Shown piece by piece: positions 33,081 through 42,768 of a stretch of DNA of 59,999 nucleotides; position 1 is the first letter of the stretch, and each line of letters opens with the position of its first letter. The notes beneath the pieces are model-generated. The model did not search any database and had not been told where the DNA came from. It saw only the letters and a list, made by a program, of their open reading frames with translations. Source of the DNA: Clostridia bacterium (GTDB lineage Bacteria; Bacillota; Clostridia; Christensenellales; UBA1242); contig JAFTTP010000009.1 of the NCBI GenBank assembly GCA_017466725.1, positions 1 through 59,999 of the forward strand. The letters run 5' to 3'. Both the position numbers and the translations under genes were made by a program.

Positions 33081-33902
33081 CTACTTATTGTCATTTTTAA
33101 ATTTAATTTCATCAAGCGTAAACGACTTAACTTCACTTGACGAGTCGTTTTCAAACTTAACTGATACTGTTTTGTTTAACAAATCGTTGTAAATTACAAC
33201 CCCTTCGCCTTGGGCAGTTGACACCCTGCTGTTCACCTTTGGCATAGCCTTCAAAACTTCAACATAATATGGGTTTTCATATGCGAGGCAACACAAAAGT
33301 TTGCCACAAAGGCCGCTGATATTGTTTGGGTTTAAAGACAAGCCTTGATTTTTTGCCATCTTTATTGAAACATGGTCATTTACACCAAACCCCTCTTTAC
33401 AGCAACATACCTTGCCGCAAATACCAAGCCCGCCAAGCAATCTTGTTGCATCACGTGGCCCAACCTGACGAAGTTCAATTCTCGTCTTAAACTTATCTGC
33501 AAGTTTTTTTACAAGTTCTCTAAAGTCAACCCTATCTTCACTGGTAAAGTTTATTGTAAGGCGCGAGTAGTTGTAGTTGCACTCTACATTGATAACCTTC
33601 ATTTCAAGCCCTTCAGCCTTAACCATTGCTTTAACTTCGTCGTAAAGTGCTGACGCCTTTCTGCTGTTTTCTTCCGCATCGGCAACTTCCTTTTCAGATG
33701 CTTTTTTCAGCACATCTTTAAGTGCCCCTTCAAGCTGACCTTCATCAATCGTTTGAATTGCTTTGGTAATTCTTACAATATCTTTACCTTTTTCGGTGTC
33801 AACAATAACATAGTCGCCTACTTTTAAGTCTAATCCATTTGGGCTGAACCAATAATCATGTACACCATTTCTAAATCGTGCAGAAACAACTTCTATCTGC
33901 AT
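33081..33902 (-). CDS. ricT: PSP1-domain protein RicT (YaaT)
   Basis: 273 residues. The family signature is the cysteine-rich segment GGLGICGKVCCCKEGFG followed by MAKNQGLSLNPNNISGLCGKLLCCL. In Bacillus RicT works with RicA and RicF in a complex that stimulates RNase Y cleavage and affects Spo0A phosphorylation, and it may carry an iron-sulphur cluster. The start overlaps the end of holB by ten bases. Confidence 0.94.
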   Translation of the reverse strand: MQIEVVSARFRNGVHDYWFSPNGLDLKVGDYVIVDTEKGKDIVRITKAIQTIDEGQLEGALKDVLKKASEKEVADAEENSRKASALYDEVKAMVKAEGLEMKVINVECNYNYSRLTINFTSEDRVDFRELVKKLADKFKTRIELRQVGPRDATRLLGGLGICGKVCCCKEGFGVNDHVSIKMAKNQGLSLNPNNISGLCGKLLCCLAYENPYYVEVLKAMPKVNSRVSTAQGEGVVIYNDLLNKTVSVKFENDSSSEVKSFTLDEIKFKNDNK

Positions 33903-34840
33903 ATATACTTAACCTCCAATATGTTTAATAATAAGTTTTCAATTACAACTAGGAAATTGCAATTAAATGTCATTTCTTTAACTGCTTTGTCAATCAATTT
34001 ACGAATCTCGCTTATGGCCGCTATAGTGTATTCACCTTCAACCATTTGCAACGTGCTTGCGCTTTCTTTAAAACGTATTTTATTTGTTTTGCCAACTTTA
34101 ATAAAAAGCAAATCTTCCATGATAAGCGACAACATTTCCATAATCAAATTAAAGTTGTCTTTAAATGCAGACAGTCTCTTTGAAAATGACAGCAAGTTTT
34201 TACTGTTTTTAAGTTGCGTTACGCAGGCAAGCACACTGTCAAACATGCTTTTTAAGTCTTCCATCTGGGCAAGATAGAACGCTCTGCCCGCATACCCGTC
34301 GCATAACACAGATGCAAGCGCGTTGCCTTGACAAAATTCATTTATCACCGCAGTCGGCAACTTAGCCAATTCAATTTTATTACACCTAGAGCGTATCGTT
34401 GGCAACACCTGATTCAACGAAGTTGTCGTAACAATAAAATACATGTTCTTGTTTGGCTCTTCCAAAGTTTTCAACAATTTGTTTTGCGCTTGTTCCATGG
34501 CATTATCAATATTTTTAATAATGATAATTTTCTTATCTGCAAAAATAGGTTTAATTGAACCTTCTTCAACTATGCTGTCACTATCCGCCACCATCAATCT
34601 TTCTTTTTGTGGATAAATCTTCAAGTCGGGATGAGAAAGTGATTTTACCTTAATATAATGTTCATTCTCAACAATTTGACCATTGTTAAAAAGAAGAGCA
34701 GCCAGCGACAGAGCAAATTGATATGAATATTGCTCGTCCTGAGAAATAAGCAAAATCGATTTAGCCAATTTGCCCTCTTGCACCTCTTTTTGAAAATTAT
34801 AAAAGTCTTGCGTATTTGTAATTACCTTTTCAAGTTTCAT
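33893..34840 (-). CDS. holB: DNA polymerase III delta-prime subunit
   Basis: Clamp-loader subunit. 315 residues. The P-loop region is degenerate (SILLISQDEQYSYQFALSLAALLF lacks GxxGxGK), as accepted for delta-prime. Conserved segment: IFADKKIIIIKNIDNAMEQAQNKLLKTLEEP, then TTSLNQVLPTIRSRCNKI (sensor 1 SRC motif). Followed by ricT and trmN6, the usual neighbourhood. Confidence 0.92.
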   Translation of the reverse strand: MKLEKVITNTQDFYNFQKEVQEGKLAKSILLISQDEQYSYQFALSLAALLFNNGQIVENEHYIKVKSLSHPDLKIYPQKERLMVADSDSIVEEGSIKPIFADKKIIIIKNIDNAMEQAQNKLLKTLEEPNKNMYFIVTTTSLNQVLPTIRSRCNKIELAKLPTAVINEFCQGNALASVLCDGYAGRAFYLAQMEDLKSMFDSVLACVTQLKNSKNLLSFSKRLSAFKDNFNLIMEMLSLIMEDLLFIKVGKTNKIRFKESASTLQMVEGEYTIAAISEIRKLIDKAVKEMTFNCNFLVVIENLLLNILEVKYICR

Positions 34841-34925
34841 GCTTATATTCTATCACAAAAAACTCGCAATGCAAAGAGATTTTTTTAAATAAACACTTGA
34901 AAAGTATAAAAATTCCAAAAATTAT

Positions 34926-34954
34926 TTGACATCGCCACTCTAGAGTTTTATACT
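34926..34954 (+). promoter_or_regulatory. Promoter of the TasA-like gene at 34987
   Basis: TTGACA (34926-34931), 17-base spacer, TATACT (34949-34954). A GAGGAG site follows at about 34961 but is some 20 bases from the ATG, unlike the tight spacing in the two related genes. Confidence 0.75.
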
Positions 34955-34986
34955 TAAAAAGAGGAGTATTGTAGCAAAACAAAAAT

Positions 34987-35751
34987 ATGGCAAATTCTCA
35001 ATCTTCACAAAAGAAATATAAAATCACCATCGCCGCCCTATGCGGTGCATTTTTGATGCTTGTTATTGCCCTCGTTGGTGTTTGGGCGGCAACAAGCCAA
35101 TCAATAAGCGCTGGGTTCGATATTTCATATTCAACCACAACCAACGTTGCAGCTAGTGTGCGAACTGAGTACTACGTTCCAGGACAAGACTCAGATGGCG
35201 ACGGAACAGAAGACGGCGCAATAACTATATTTACTGACTCTAAAGGAAACAAAGTTACCAGCGACGACGGATACGTTGTTTTCAACGCTACTGACGCTAA
35301 AGCAACGCGCTCGGTGCATATAGGCGACGTAACACTTACGCCTGAAACACCAAAAGTTGAATTTTATTTTACAATTAAAAACCTACTACAAACAAATTAT
35401 GTACAAGTCAATCCTAAACCTAACATTACAACACAAGAAAATGTAAACATTGATTTTTACTTTTACAATACAGCAAATTTTACCACTCAAACATCAGCCA
35501 GCACAATAAGTGCAAGCGACTTTACAAACTCATCATCAGACAATATCGCGGCTGGCGCTTTTAAAATCATCAAAATTGTCATCAGTGTAGCAGACATAAA
35601 CTCATACGCATCTTGCAGTGGAGATTTCGCATTTAACTTAGAAAAAACTAACGATGCAGAAACTTTATCAGTACTTAGCAAAACAGAATTACATGAATTT
35701 GCAGAAAATTTAGATGGCAGTTATAATGAAGAGCTAGTTCTCGATTACTAA
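34987..35751 (+). CDS. TasA-like secreted protein, N-terminal part of a split gene
   Basis: 254 residues. N-terminal export segment (about 11-36) ending GVWAATSQSISAGFDI, which resembles the SipW cleavage region of TasA/camelysin-type proteins. Residues 68-77 (DSDGDGTEDG) resemble a calcium-binding loop. The body is a jellyroll-like beta domain ending near 230. The frame ends DY-stop, but the other reading frame continues with LKTQYKLTGTD and BspA-like repeats, so one base appears to be missing around 35748. It aligns residue for residue at the N-terminus with the proteins at 37008 and 52069. Confidence 0.75.
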   Translation: MANSQSSQKKYKITIAALCGAFLMLVIALVGVWAATSQSISAGFDISYSTTTNVAASVRTEYYVPGQDSDGDGTEDGAITIFTDSKGNKVTSDDGYVVFNATDAKATRSVHIGDVTLTPETPKVEFYFTIKNLLQTNYVQVNPKPNITTQENVNIDFYFYNTANFTTQTSASTISASDFTNSSSDNIAAGAFKIIKIVISVADINSYASCSGDFAFNLEKTNDAETLSVLSKTELHEFAENLDGSYNEELVLDY

Positions 35752-35780
35752 AAACGCAATACAAACTTACGGGCACAGAT

Positions 35781-36326
35781 GTGAGCGAAAATCAAGATGG
35801 CAGTATTTGGGCATATGTTGAAAATAACTCCATTTACATCATTTCTCACAACGAAATTTATTTCCCAGAAAATTCAGCGGGCATGTTTTATGTATACACA
35901 GATATCAACATGTTGGAGTGTAACCGAGTAGTTTTAAACAATGTAAACACTTCGAATGTAACAAATATGCATAGTATGTTTGAAGAATTGTATGCAGACG
36001 AATATATAGGCTTGGAAAACATGGATGTGTCAAATGTTACGGATATGTCTTATACGTTCTCTTATGGGGCTGGCGGAACAACATTGGATTTGTCAAGTTG
36101 GGACACATCAAAGGTTACAGATATGGAACATATGTTTTCTGGTTGCTATGATCTTTGCACAATTTACGTTGGTGACGACTGGTCAGTAAATTCGGTAACT
36201 AAAAGTGATGCAATGTTCCAGGCGTGCGAAAATTTATTTGGCGCAGAGAGATGGTCGGAAGATAATGAAAACGATAAAACTTATGCAGATTATGAAACGG
36301 GATATTTAACATACAAAGCAGCATAA
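35781..36326 (+). CDS. BspA-like (DUF285) repeat protein, C-terminal part of the split gene
   Basis: 181 residues from a GTG, but the frame is open from about 35730 and has no ribosome site, so it is best read as the rest of the gene at 34987. It carries BspA-type surface repeats: TSNVTNMHSMFEEL, VSNVTDMSYTFSYG, TSKVTDMEHMFSGC, SVTKSDAMFQAC. Such repeats mediate adhesion in other surface proteins. The intact product would be about 446 residues: export signal, TasA-like domain and adhesive repeats. Confidence 0.7.
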   Translation: MSENQDGSIWAYVENNSIYIISHNEIYFPENSAGMFYVYTDINMLECNRVVLNNVNTSNVTNMHSMFEELYADEYIGLENMDVSNVTDMSYTFSYGAGGTTLDLSSWDTSKVTDMEHMFSGCYDLCTIYVGDDWSVNSVTKSDAMFQACENLFGAERWSEDNENDKTYADYETGYLTYKAA

Positions 36327-36347
36327 TTACTTACAAAATCACAAGAA

Positions 36348-36374
36348 AAAACCATATCAAACTGATATGGTTTT
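36348..36374. terminator. Bidirectional terminator
   Basis: AAAACCATATCA and TGATATGGTTTT pair around a three-base loop, between convergent genes. Confidence 0.85.
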
Positions 36375-36378
36375 ATTT

Positions 36379-36948
36379 TTAATATCCTGTTCTAATTTCA
36401 ATAATTACAACATTATCTTTATGAACGCCAACCTTGCAATCATATACTACAAATTCTAAAATTACATTGTAAAGTTCATGCTCTGATACGTAGCGCATCA
36501 ATTTGCTAAAGCCCGGGATTCGCCATAACCGATCATCTTCAAGAGATGCATGCAAGTTATATTTTGGCGCCTCATAAATATTTCTATGGTTTGCATCTTC
36601 ATCATCACGCGCGGTCAAGTCAACCATTTCACTTCCGCCATCACGTCGTACTGTGAAGTCGCCAAGCAAAACAACATCTTCTTGAAAACTGCGCATTGAA
36701 ACTGAAATTGTAACTTCATCTTCAAAGTTTGAAAGCAGACCTTTTACCTCATCTACATTTTTTACATAGAAGAAACTGCCGTTTGTCTTGTTTGTACTTC
36801 TAAGTACATACTCATCTGCAGGATAGTCCGCAAAGAAATCTTCAATTGCTGCAACATCATCAACGTCAAAGACGTCTTGTGGGAAGTGGTTTATCCCCAT
36901 TTGTTTGATTTTTGCAATACTATCTTTTTTGTCTTTAATTATAATCAT
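36379..36948 (-). CDS. Hypothetical cytosolic protein
   Basis: 189 residues from the ATG giving MIIIKDKKDSIAKIKQMGIN; GGGTG lies a few bases upstream, while the longer frame starts with TTG and lacks a site. Sequence features: EDFFADYPADEYVLRSTN, then a beta-rich region ending YDCKVGVHKDNVVIIEIRTGY. It may be a nucleotide-processing or tRNA-associated fold, but I recognise no family. Follows the TasA-like gene on the same strand by about 60 bases. Confidence 0.65.
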   Translation of the reverse strand: MIIIKDKKDSIAKIKQMGINHFPQDVFDVDDVAAIEDFFADYPADEYVLRSTNKTNGSFFYVKNVDEVKGLLSNFEDEVTISVSMRSFQEDVVLLGDFTVRRDGGSEMVDLTARDDEDANHRNIYEAPKYNLHASLEDDRLWRIPGFSKLMRYVSEHELYNVILEFVVYDCKVGVHKDNVVIIEIRTGY

Positions 36949-37007
36949 TTTGCACCCATAATTTAAAATGTCTTTTGAAAGCAATTAGCACTTAATAATT
37001 CTCTTCA

Positions 37008-37679
37008 CTATGCAGTTGTTGCAAAGTTTAATGTAAGGGTAAATGAACCTGCGAAAGAGGCGTCTGCATTTACATCTGTTGCTGAGGCAACAACTTTTAT
37101 AATTTTAAATTCTCCAACGCCGATATTAGTTGATGTTGACTCAAATGCGCTATCCTCTACGATTGATGCAGAATCAGTTGCAGTAAATACAGAAACATTT
37201 GCATATGAAATGTCAATTGTAATATTCTCTTGAGCCGTATAATTTGGTGTTAAAACCGTTTCAATAAAGCCTACCAGCAATTTATTTTCAACAGTAAAAT
37301 AGAACTCTATTGTTGGTGTTTTTGCAGAAAGTTCAAAGTCTCCAATATATACAGATACTGGTCTTTGATTGTCAGATGCGTTAAAAATTACATATCCGTT
37401 TGTGTTTTCAACTTCCTCACCTGCTTGATTTTTTGTTACAACAACAGCACCATCCGCATATCCGTCGTCATTAGCATCTAAGCCAGGCACCAAATATTCA
37501 GTTCTAATACCAGCCGCTACGTTTGTACCAACTTCATACGTAACTTTAAAGCCTGCACTGATTGATTGACTTGTTGCCGCCCAAATTCCAATAACGGCAC
37601 CAATGACAAGCAAGAATGAGCAACATAAAGTGACTACTGTCATTGTAAATTTCTTGTTTGATACATGTGTTTTTGCCAT
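37008..37679 (-). CDS. TasA-like secreted protein
   Basis: 223 residues: export segment (about 12-36) ending GIWAATSQSISAGFKV, calcium-loop-like DANDDGYADG at 68-77, then the same jellyroll-like domain as its two relatives, ending after SFAGSFTLTLNF. It is the simplest of the three, with no extra adhesive domain. AAAAGGAG precedes the ATG. Proteins of this design are matrix fibre or surface subunits in Bacillus; fibre formation here is inference. Confidence 0.75.
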   Translation of the reverse strand: MAKTHVSNKKFTMTVVTLCCSFLLVIGAVIGIWAATSQSISAGFKVTYEVGTNVAAGIRTEYLVPGLDANDDGYADGAVVVTKNQAGEEVENTNGYVIFNASDNQRPVSVYIGDFELSAKTPTIEFYFTVENKLLVGFIETVLTPNYTAQENITIDISYANVSVFTATDSASIVEDSAFESTSTNIGVGEFKIIKVVASATDVNADASFAGSFTLTLNFATTA

Positions 37680-37812
37680 AATTTTCTCCTTTTATACCTT
37701 ACTTATATTTTAACACGAAAGTAGGGGCAAAAGTCAAGTGATTGAAAAGCATTTTAATAAACATTTATATTATATATTACATTATTTGGTTTACCTCACT
37801 TTACGCACAAAA

Positions 37813-37837
37813 AAAAGACGCTAAGAAAGCGTCTTTT
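37813..37837 (-). terminator. Terminator of the VirD4-like gene
   Basis: AAAAGACGCT and AGCGTCTTTT pair around a five-base loop, immediately after the stop at 37841. Confidence 0.8.
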
Positions 37838-37840
37838 AGT

Positions 37841-39865
37841 TTAGAAGTTAAAATCATCCTCTACTCTGCTGCCAAAAACAATTTGATTGCGTTTTTCCAC
37901 GTCATAGAAAATTTTGCTTACATCAATAGGTTTGCTTACCCTTGCAGGCATTTTTGATGAGCGTTTTTCCATAAAGTCGCACTCGAAGAAAGGCGTCATA
38001 ATATCTTTCATAATGCGTTTTCTGAAAATCTTTGCAATAATTGTCCAGCGAGGAAGTTGTCTCAGTTCTTGCTTATCAATAAGAGGTTTTCTTGTACGTT
38101 GAGTTGATGTAGAAATATTCTCGCCCGCAGATGAATCTTTAGTATTTCTTGACCTATTTTCTTCTTCGTGGAATACAGTCGTTTCACCGCACGCCTCTGA
38201 GAAAGCTTGAATTGTTGAAGGGTCTTCCGAGCCCAAGAATGTTTCCATTTGGAAGTTACCGCGAATGTTCTTCGCCTCTTCTTGACCATATTTAATATCA
38301 AGCTGAGTATACGATTGAAGTATGATTTCAAAGAAGATGTTTCTTGAACGCGCAACTGTAACCATTGTACCAAAGCCTGGAACTGCTGGCATGTTACCAA
38401 ATTCATCAAGAATGAAATATACTGGACGTTTAAGTTGGCCCTTCTTGCCATTTTTAGGATTGATAGTTTTGTTTGCAACATCTACAAGCACTTTATACAA
38501 CTGGCTGATACAAAGCACTCCGATTGGGTGTCTTTCTGTTTTGTGATCTGGAATTCTAATAAAGAATGCTGTAGGTTTGTCCGCAAACGTAGTAAAGTCA
38601 ATATCAGTTCCACTTGTAACATACAAGATACCATCATCACCAAGCGTTTTACCTACTGAAGAACCCAGTGTTGAAAGGAAAGATCTTTGAGTTACTGATG
38701 CGGCGCCGCAAACGGTAGACATAAGTTGTTCAACGTTTCCATTGATTGTATCACGACCTTGAGAATATTTTGCCAAAGTTTTAAGTTGGCTTTCTCTTTC
38801 TCCGGCTTGATCTCTCTTCATGGCCATTTTATAAAGGTTGAAGAAGTTAAATTTTTCTTTAGTCATGCCAAGACGAGGGTCACGAGTGTCTTCAAGCATT
38901 GCATACATAAGACCGGTAATAAAGTCACGGCAACCATTTGGCCAAGTAGGATCTTTACATTGAGGATCATCTGGAATAAGCGATAGGGCAATATTTCTAA
39001 GGTCACTCTTTGCTTCGTCCTCAAGCTTAATCTTTTGAGAAATGAGTTCGTTTTTAATCATTTCATGTGTAGGGAATGCTTTTCCTTCAAACCCATACCA
39101 AGTATTGCCATAAGTTACGCCATTAAGGTCGCTTTCGTCAATTCTTGTAAAGCCCATATCTTCAGGTGTACAATCAATATACTTTTTAACCTCTGATGCC
39201 AAATTATTTGCACGTTGATATGTGTTGTACGCAATTTCCATTGGGTTCCACATTGAAGATTCATATGGATCGTTAAGGTTTAAAACAATAACGTTATAAC
39301 CTTCTTTTCGCAGTACCTCGGCATTGTCTTCATAAAGTTCACCCTTTGGGTCTGTCATGACAAGACTTGGTTTTTGCCCCGAGTGAGATAAAATTCTTAT
39401 TGTAGGGTTTGCCAAAAGTTGAGTTTTACCAGTACCAGTGGTACCTAAAACAAGAGCGTGCGTTTCAGGCTTCATATTCACCTCAAACTTACCCCCATGC
39501 TTTTTCATTCTGAATACAAAGCCCGTTTTCATTGTTTCAGGCAAAGTATTCCATGTTGCAAAGATAAGTTCTTTGTCTCTTCGCATTTCATCTGGCGAAA
39601 TAAATTTCGAGTCAAATGCAATGTCAGTTTCTTCGCCTTCTGTAGTCACACCACGATTTTTAGTTTTAATGCTTTTACTTTTTGTGCATAGCCCAATAAT
39701 AGCACCACCGGCAGCGCACACGCCAAGCAAAATTAAAGCCAAATCAGACGTCAATGCCGCAGTTACATTTTGCTCGCCAAGATACGTAAATGCAAAGCCG
39801 GCAGCGTAGCCAATGGCACCTAATACAAGCATAAAAATAAACGCCCATGTAAGTTTCTTTTTCAT
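37841..39865 (-). CDS. VirD4/TraG-type coupling ATPase
   Basis: 674 residues. Two N-terminal membrane helices (about 5-30 and 42-60), Walker A GTTGTGKT at 141-148, and Walker B-type VYFILDEFGNMPAVPGF, followed by the TraG/TraD recognition region. Such ATPases link DNA relaxosomes, or secreted proteins, to type IV secretion systems. No relaxase, VirB4 or other transfer gene is near, and the gene has its own promoter and terminator between surface-protein genes and glmS. It may be a remnant or part of a scattered system. Confidence 0.88.
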   Translation of the reverse strand: MKKKLTWAFIFMLVLGAIGYAAGFAFTYLGEQNVTAALTSDLALILLGVCAAGGAIIGLCTKSKSIKTKNRGVTTEGEETDIAFDSKFISPDEMRRDKELIFATWNTLPETMKTGFVFRMKKHGGKFEVNMKPETHALVLGTTGTGKTQLLANPTIRILSHSGQKPSLVMTDPKGELYEDNAEVLRKEGYNVIVLNLNDPYESSMWNPMEIAYNTYQRANNLASEVKKYIDCTPEDMGFTRIDESDLNGVTYGNTWYGFEGKAFPTHEMIKNELISQKIKLEDEAKSDLRNIALSLIPDDPQCKDPTWPNGCRDFITGLMYAMLEDTRDPRLGMTKEKFNFFNLYKMAMKRDQAGERESQLKTLAKYSQGRDTINGNVEQLMSTVCGAASVTQRSFLSTLGSSVGKTLGDDGILYVTSGTDIDFTTFADKPTAFFIRIPDHKTERHPIGVLCISQLYKVLVDVANKTINPKNGKKGQLKRPVYFILDEFGNMPAVPGFGTMVTVARSRNIFFEIILQSYTQLDIKYGQEEAKNIRGNFQMETFLGSEDPSTIQAFSEACGETTVFHEEENRSRNTKDSSAGENISTSTQRTRKPLIDKQELRQLPRWTIIAKIFRKRIMKDIMTPFFECDFMEKRSSKMPARVSKPIDVSKIFYDVEKRNQIVFGSRVEDDFNF

Positions 39866-39884
39866 AAAATTCTCCTTTACTTTT

Positions 39885-39913
39885 AAAATAACACTTTTAT
39901 AGTATTATGTCAA
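39885..39913 (-). promoter_or_regulatory. Promoter of the VirD4-like gene
   Basis: TTGACA (39908-39913), 17-base spacer, TATTTT (39885-39890) on the minus strand, with AAAGGAG before the ATG. Confidence 0.65.
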
Positions 39914-39967
39914 ACTTATTAGAGATTTTTTCAAATTTAATAAGAACTTTAAGGCGTTTTTCTTTAA

Positions 39968-41806
39968 TTATTCCACTGTAACACTTTTTGCAAGTGAACG
40001 CGGTTTATCCGGATTATTCCCCAGCATAACCGAGGTATAATAAGCAATTCTCTGCATATAAACAACGGCAACAATAGGCAAATACTTTTCAGGTAAATTT
40101 TCTAGAACAATCTGCCTGTGCAATTTTTCGGTAATTTTATATTGAGACAGTGCAATAACCTTTGCCCCTCGACTTTGCACCTCTTTTATGTTGGCCGCCA
40201 TCTTAGCCAAAGTCTTTTCTGTGGTGGCAAAAGCAAAAACAAACGTTCCCATTTCTACAAGGGAAATTGTACCATGCTTAAGCTCGCCTGCAGGATATGC
40301 CTCAGAATGTATATATGAAATTTCTTTCAATTTCAAACTACTTTCTTCTGCCAGCAAATAATCTTGCCCTCGCCCAATCATGTATAAACTTTTTTCATTT
40401 TGAATTTCCTCGGCGATTTGCTTACAAACGTCATCGATATTCATTTTTTCAAGAACGCCCACAACTTTCAGAAGTTGCCTGTATTCTTGTGCAATAAAAT
40501 CTTCGCCCTGCTTTATATATTTAAAATATGCGGAAAGCAAAAACATCACCGCAACTTGACAGTTGAAAGCTTTAGTGCTTGCCACTGCAATTTCAGCCCC
40601 AGCATATGTATAAATCACATAATCACAAAAACGTGTTATAGAACTGTTTTTAACATTTGTAACCGCTAAGCATTTTAGGCCATGTTGCTTGCATAATTCC
40701 ACAGCCCTAAGCGTATCGGCAGTTTCGCCGCTTTGACTTATAAACACCGCAAGCGTAGACCGATTATATAAAAATGCTTTTGTCATAAGTTCTGACGCAA
40801 GCACACAATCCACTTTAATCCCGCACTCTTTTTCTATAATCTCGCCACCAATCCTTCCTGCATTATACGCAGTGCCGCATCCAACAATCAACAAATTATC
40901 CACATCTTTTATACAATTTTTATCAATTTTTTCTAAAAAATCGCTAGAATTTTTATACTTTTCTATTGTTTTAAATAAAACTTTTGGAATCTCTTCAATT
41001 TCTTTCAACATAAAATGTGGATAATTTTCTTTCCCTGAAGACTTAAATTCTTTATCAACTACAATCTTTTTTGGCTTTAATTTATTAAGGTTAAAATTGT
41101 AAATTTCCACATTTCCACACTCTATAACCGCAATATTTTCCTCGCCCACCAAAAAAATATTCTCTACAGATTTCATACTGTTTACATCAGAGCATACCAC
41201 CCCGCATGTTTTATCCACACCGACAAAAGCCGGACTATTCTTTCGCGCAACATAAATCTTATTCGGATGTTCAACATTAATAATAGCAAGCGCAAAACTG
41301 CCTTTCAACTTTTTACAAACTTCGCCCAGTGCAACAAGAGGATTGCCGTTATAATGTTTTTGCAATAAGTGCGCAACAACTTCAGTGTCTGTTTGGCTTG
41401 CAAACTCAACTCCAACAAGTTCGTTTTTAAGCTGCTCATAATTTTCTATAATGCCATTATGCACAACAGCCCACTTGCCATCAGCGCTAAAGTGAGGGTG
41501 TGAATTTTCTATATTCGCCTCGCCATGTGTAGCCCACCGCGTATGCGAAATTGCTACGTCAGTATCAACATGTATATTATTTAATATTTCATCTAAATGT
41601 TTAATTTCGCCCTTTTCTCTCACAGAAATTAAGTTTTTGCAACCTTTTTTAATATTTTTTTGATATTTTTTATTGTTTTTTTTAAAATTATTTTTATTTA
41701 TAAATGCAATGCCAGCAGAATCATATCCTCTATATTCCAAATCTTTAATTCCACGTATTGTTTCTTGAAGTGCATTTTTTCCAACATATCCATAAATTCC
41801 GCACAT
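39968..41806 (-). CDS. glmS: Glutamine-fructose-6-phosphate aminotransferase GlmS
   Basis: First step of amino-sugar synthesis. 612 residues, complete. Cys2 (MCGIYGYVG) is the glutaminase nucleophile; SHTRWATHG and NGIIENY belong to the same domain; two SIS domains follow (CGTAYNAG, SQSGETADT, ELKHGTISL), with the end KSVTVE. Starts two bases after the aspartokinase stop. No glmS ribozyme-like leader is visible because the gene is internal to the asd-ask-glmS operon. Confidence 0.97.
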   Translation of the reverse strand: MCGIYGYVGKNALQETIRGIKDLEYRGYDSAGIAFINKNNFKKNNKKYQKNIKKGCKNLISVREKGEIKHLDEILNNIHVDTDVAISHTRWATHGEANIENSHPHFSADGKWAVVHNGIIENYEQLKNELVGVEFASQTDTEVVAHLLQKHYNGNPLVALGEVCKKLKGSFALAIINVEHPNKIYVARKNSPAFVGVDKTCGVVCSDVNSMKSVENIFLVGEENIAVIECGNVEIYNFNLNKLKPKKIVVDKEFKSSGKENYPHFMLKEIEEIPKVLFKTIEKYKNSSDFLEKIDKNCIKDVDNLLIVGCGTAYNAGRIGGEIIEKECGIKVDCVLASELMTKAFLYNRSTLAVFISQSGETADTLRAVELCKQHGLKCLAVTNVKNSSITRFCDYVIYTYAGAEIAVASTKAFNCQVAVMFLLSAYFKYIKQGEDFIAQEYRQLLKVVGVLEKMNIDDVCKQIAEEIQNEKSLYMIGRGQDYLLAEESSLKLKEISYIHSEAYPAGELKHGTISLVEMGTFVFAFATTEKTLAKMAANIKEVQSRGAKVIALSQYKITEKLHRQIVLENLPEKYLPIVAVVYMQRIAYYTSVMLGNNPDKPRSLAKSVTVE

Positions 41807-41808
41807 GT

Positions 41809-42768
41809 TTATTTTCCTTTTTTCTTGTAGGTATTTATAATTTCTTCTTTTATATTATTAATATCTATTTTCTTTTTCCCTTTTGGGTAAAAAATTATTG
41901 CTTTATTATTTGCTTTTTTATAGCATACATAAAATATGTTTTCTTTTTTATTTGTTACTATTGTTTGTTTTGAAAATAAATTAAAAATATTACACACCTT
42001 TAAAATTATATTTTTATTTTTTAATATTTTCGCACAATCCCTATGAATTATTTTTGCATCTAAATTTGTAAGTTTTTTTAATTGCACATAACTCATTTTT
42101 TCAATTGTATTTGATTTTTCAAAAATAGGATTTATTTCTTTAATCCCGTCTTCATCAGTCCAATTTTCATAAATACAATCATTTAATGTTTTTGCAATAA
42201 TGGCTCCACTTACATCGCTGCCACCACGAGACATTAAATGTATTTTATTTTTCTCATTTATTCCATAAAAGCCAGGCACAATAATTTGCTGATATTTATT
42301 TAAATAATAATTCAGTCTTTCTTTAATTCTTTTATAATCAATTTTTTCTTTTTTAAAAAATATAATCTTCTCTGCGGGCACAAACGGAATATTTAAATAT
42401 TTACTCATAATAAAAGAAGTTAAATATTCACCTCTAGAGATTAAATAATTATAATCTTTATTTTTATTATAGCATTTAATAATATTGTCAATTTTTTTAT
42501 TAATTTCTATTTTTTTATTGATTTTTAATAATAATTTATTAAATTTTGCTTTTATTTTGTTTATTATTATTTTTCGGTCAATATTTTCTTTTGTCAGCGC
42601 AATTAATAAATCTGTTATTTTTTCATCATGCTTATTTATTTTCCCAATTGCAGAAAAAACAAGCACACGCCTATCTAAGTTTGCTGACAAAACTTTTATA
42701 TTTTTTATTGCCTTTTTACTGGCAGTTGCACTGCCGCCAAATTTACAAACAATCATTTTTTTCTTCAA
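41809..42768 (-). CDS. Aspartokinase, catalytic domain only
   Basis: 319 residues. Starts with VCKFGGSATASKKAI (the KFGGS motif), and contains LMSRGGSDVSGAIIA and NWTDEDGIKEINP. The kinase domain is complete, but the usual ACT regulatory repeats are missing, so feedback inhibition by lysine or threonine may be reduced. Very AT-rich, Lys- and Ile-rich composition compared with neighbours. Overlaps the asd gene by 26 bases. Confidence 0.9.
   Translation of the reverse strand: MKKKMIVCKFGGSATASKKAIKNIKVLSANLDRRVLVFSAIGKINKHDEKITDLLIALTKENIDRKIIINKIKAKFNKLLLKINKKIEINKKIDNIIKCYNKNKDYNYLISRGEYLTSFIMSKYLNIPFVPAEKIIFFKKEKIDYKRIKERLNYYLNKYQQIIVPGFYGINEKNKIHLMSRGGSDVSGAIIAKTLNDCIYENWTDEDGIKEINPIFEKSNTIEKMSYVQLKKLTNLDAKIIHRDCAKILKNKNIILKVCNIFNLFSKQTIVTNKKENIFYVCYKKANNKAIIFYPKGKKKIDINNIKEEIINTYKKKGK

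Noticed and set aside
39866..39967. glmS riboswitch-ribozyme
   Set aside because: glmS is transcribed from the asd side with a two-base gap; no leader exists before it.
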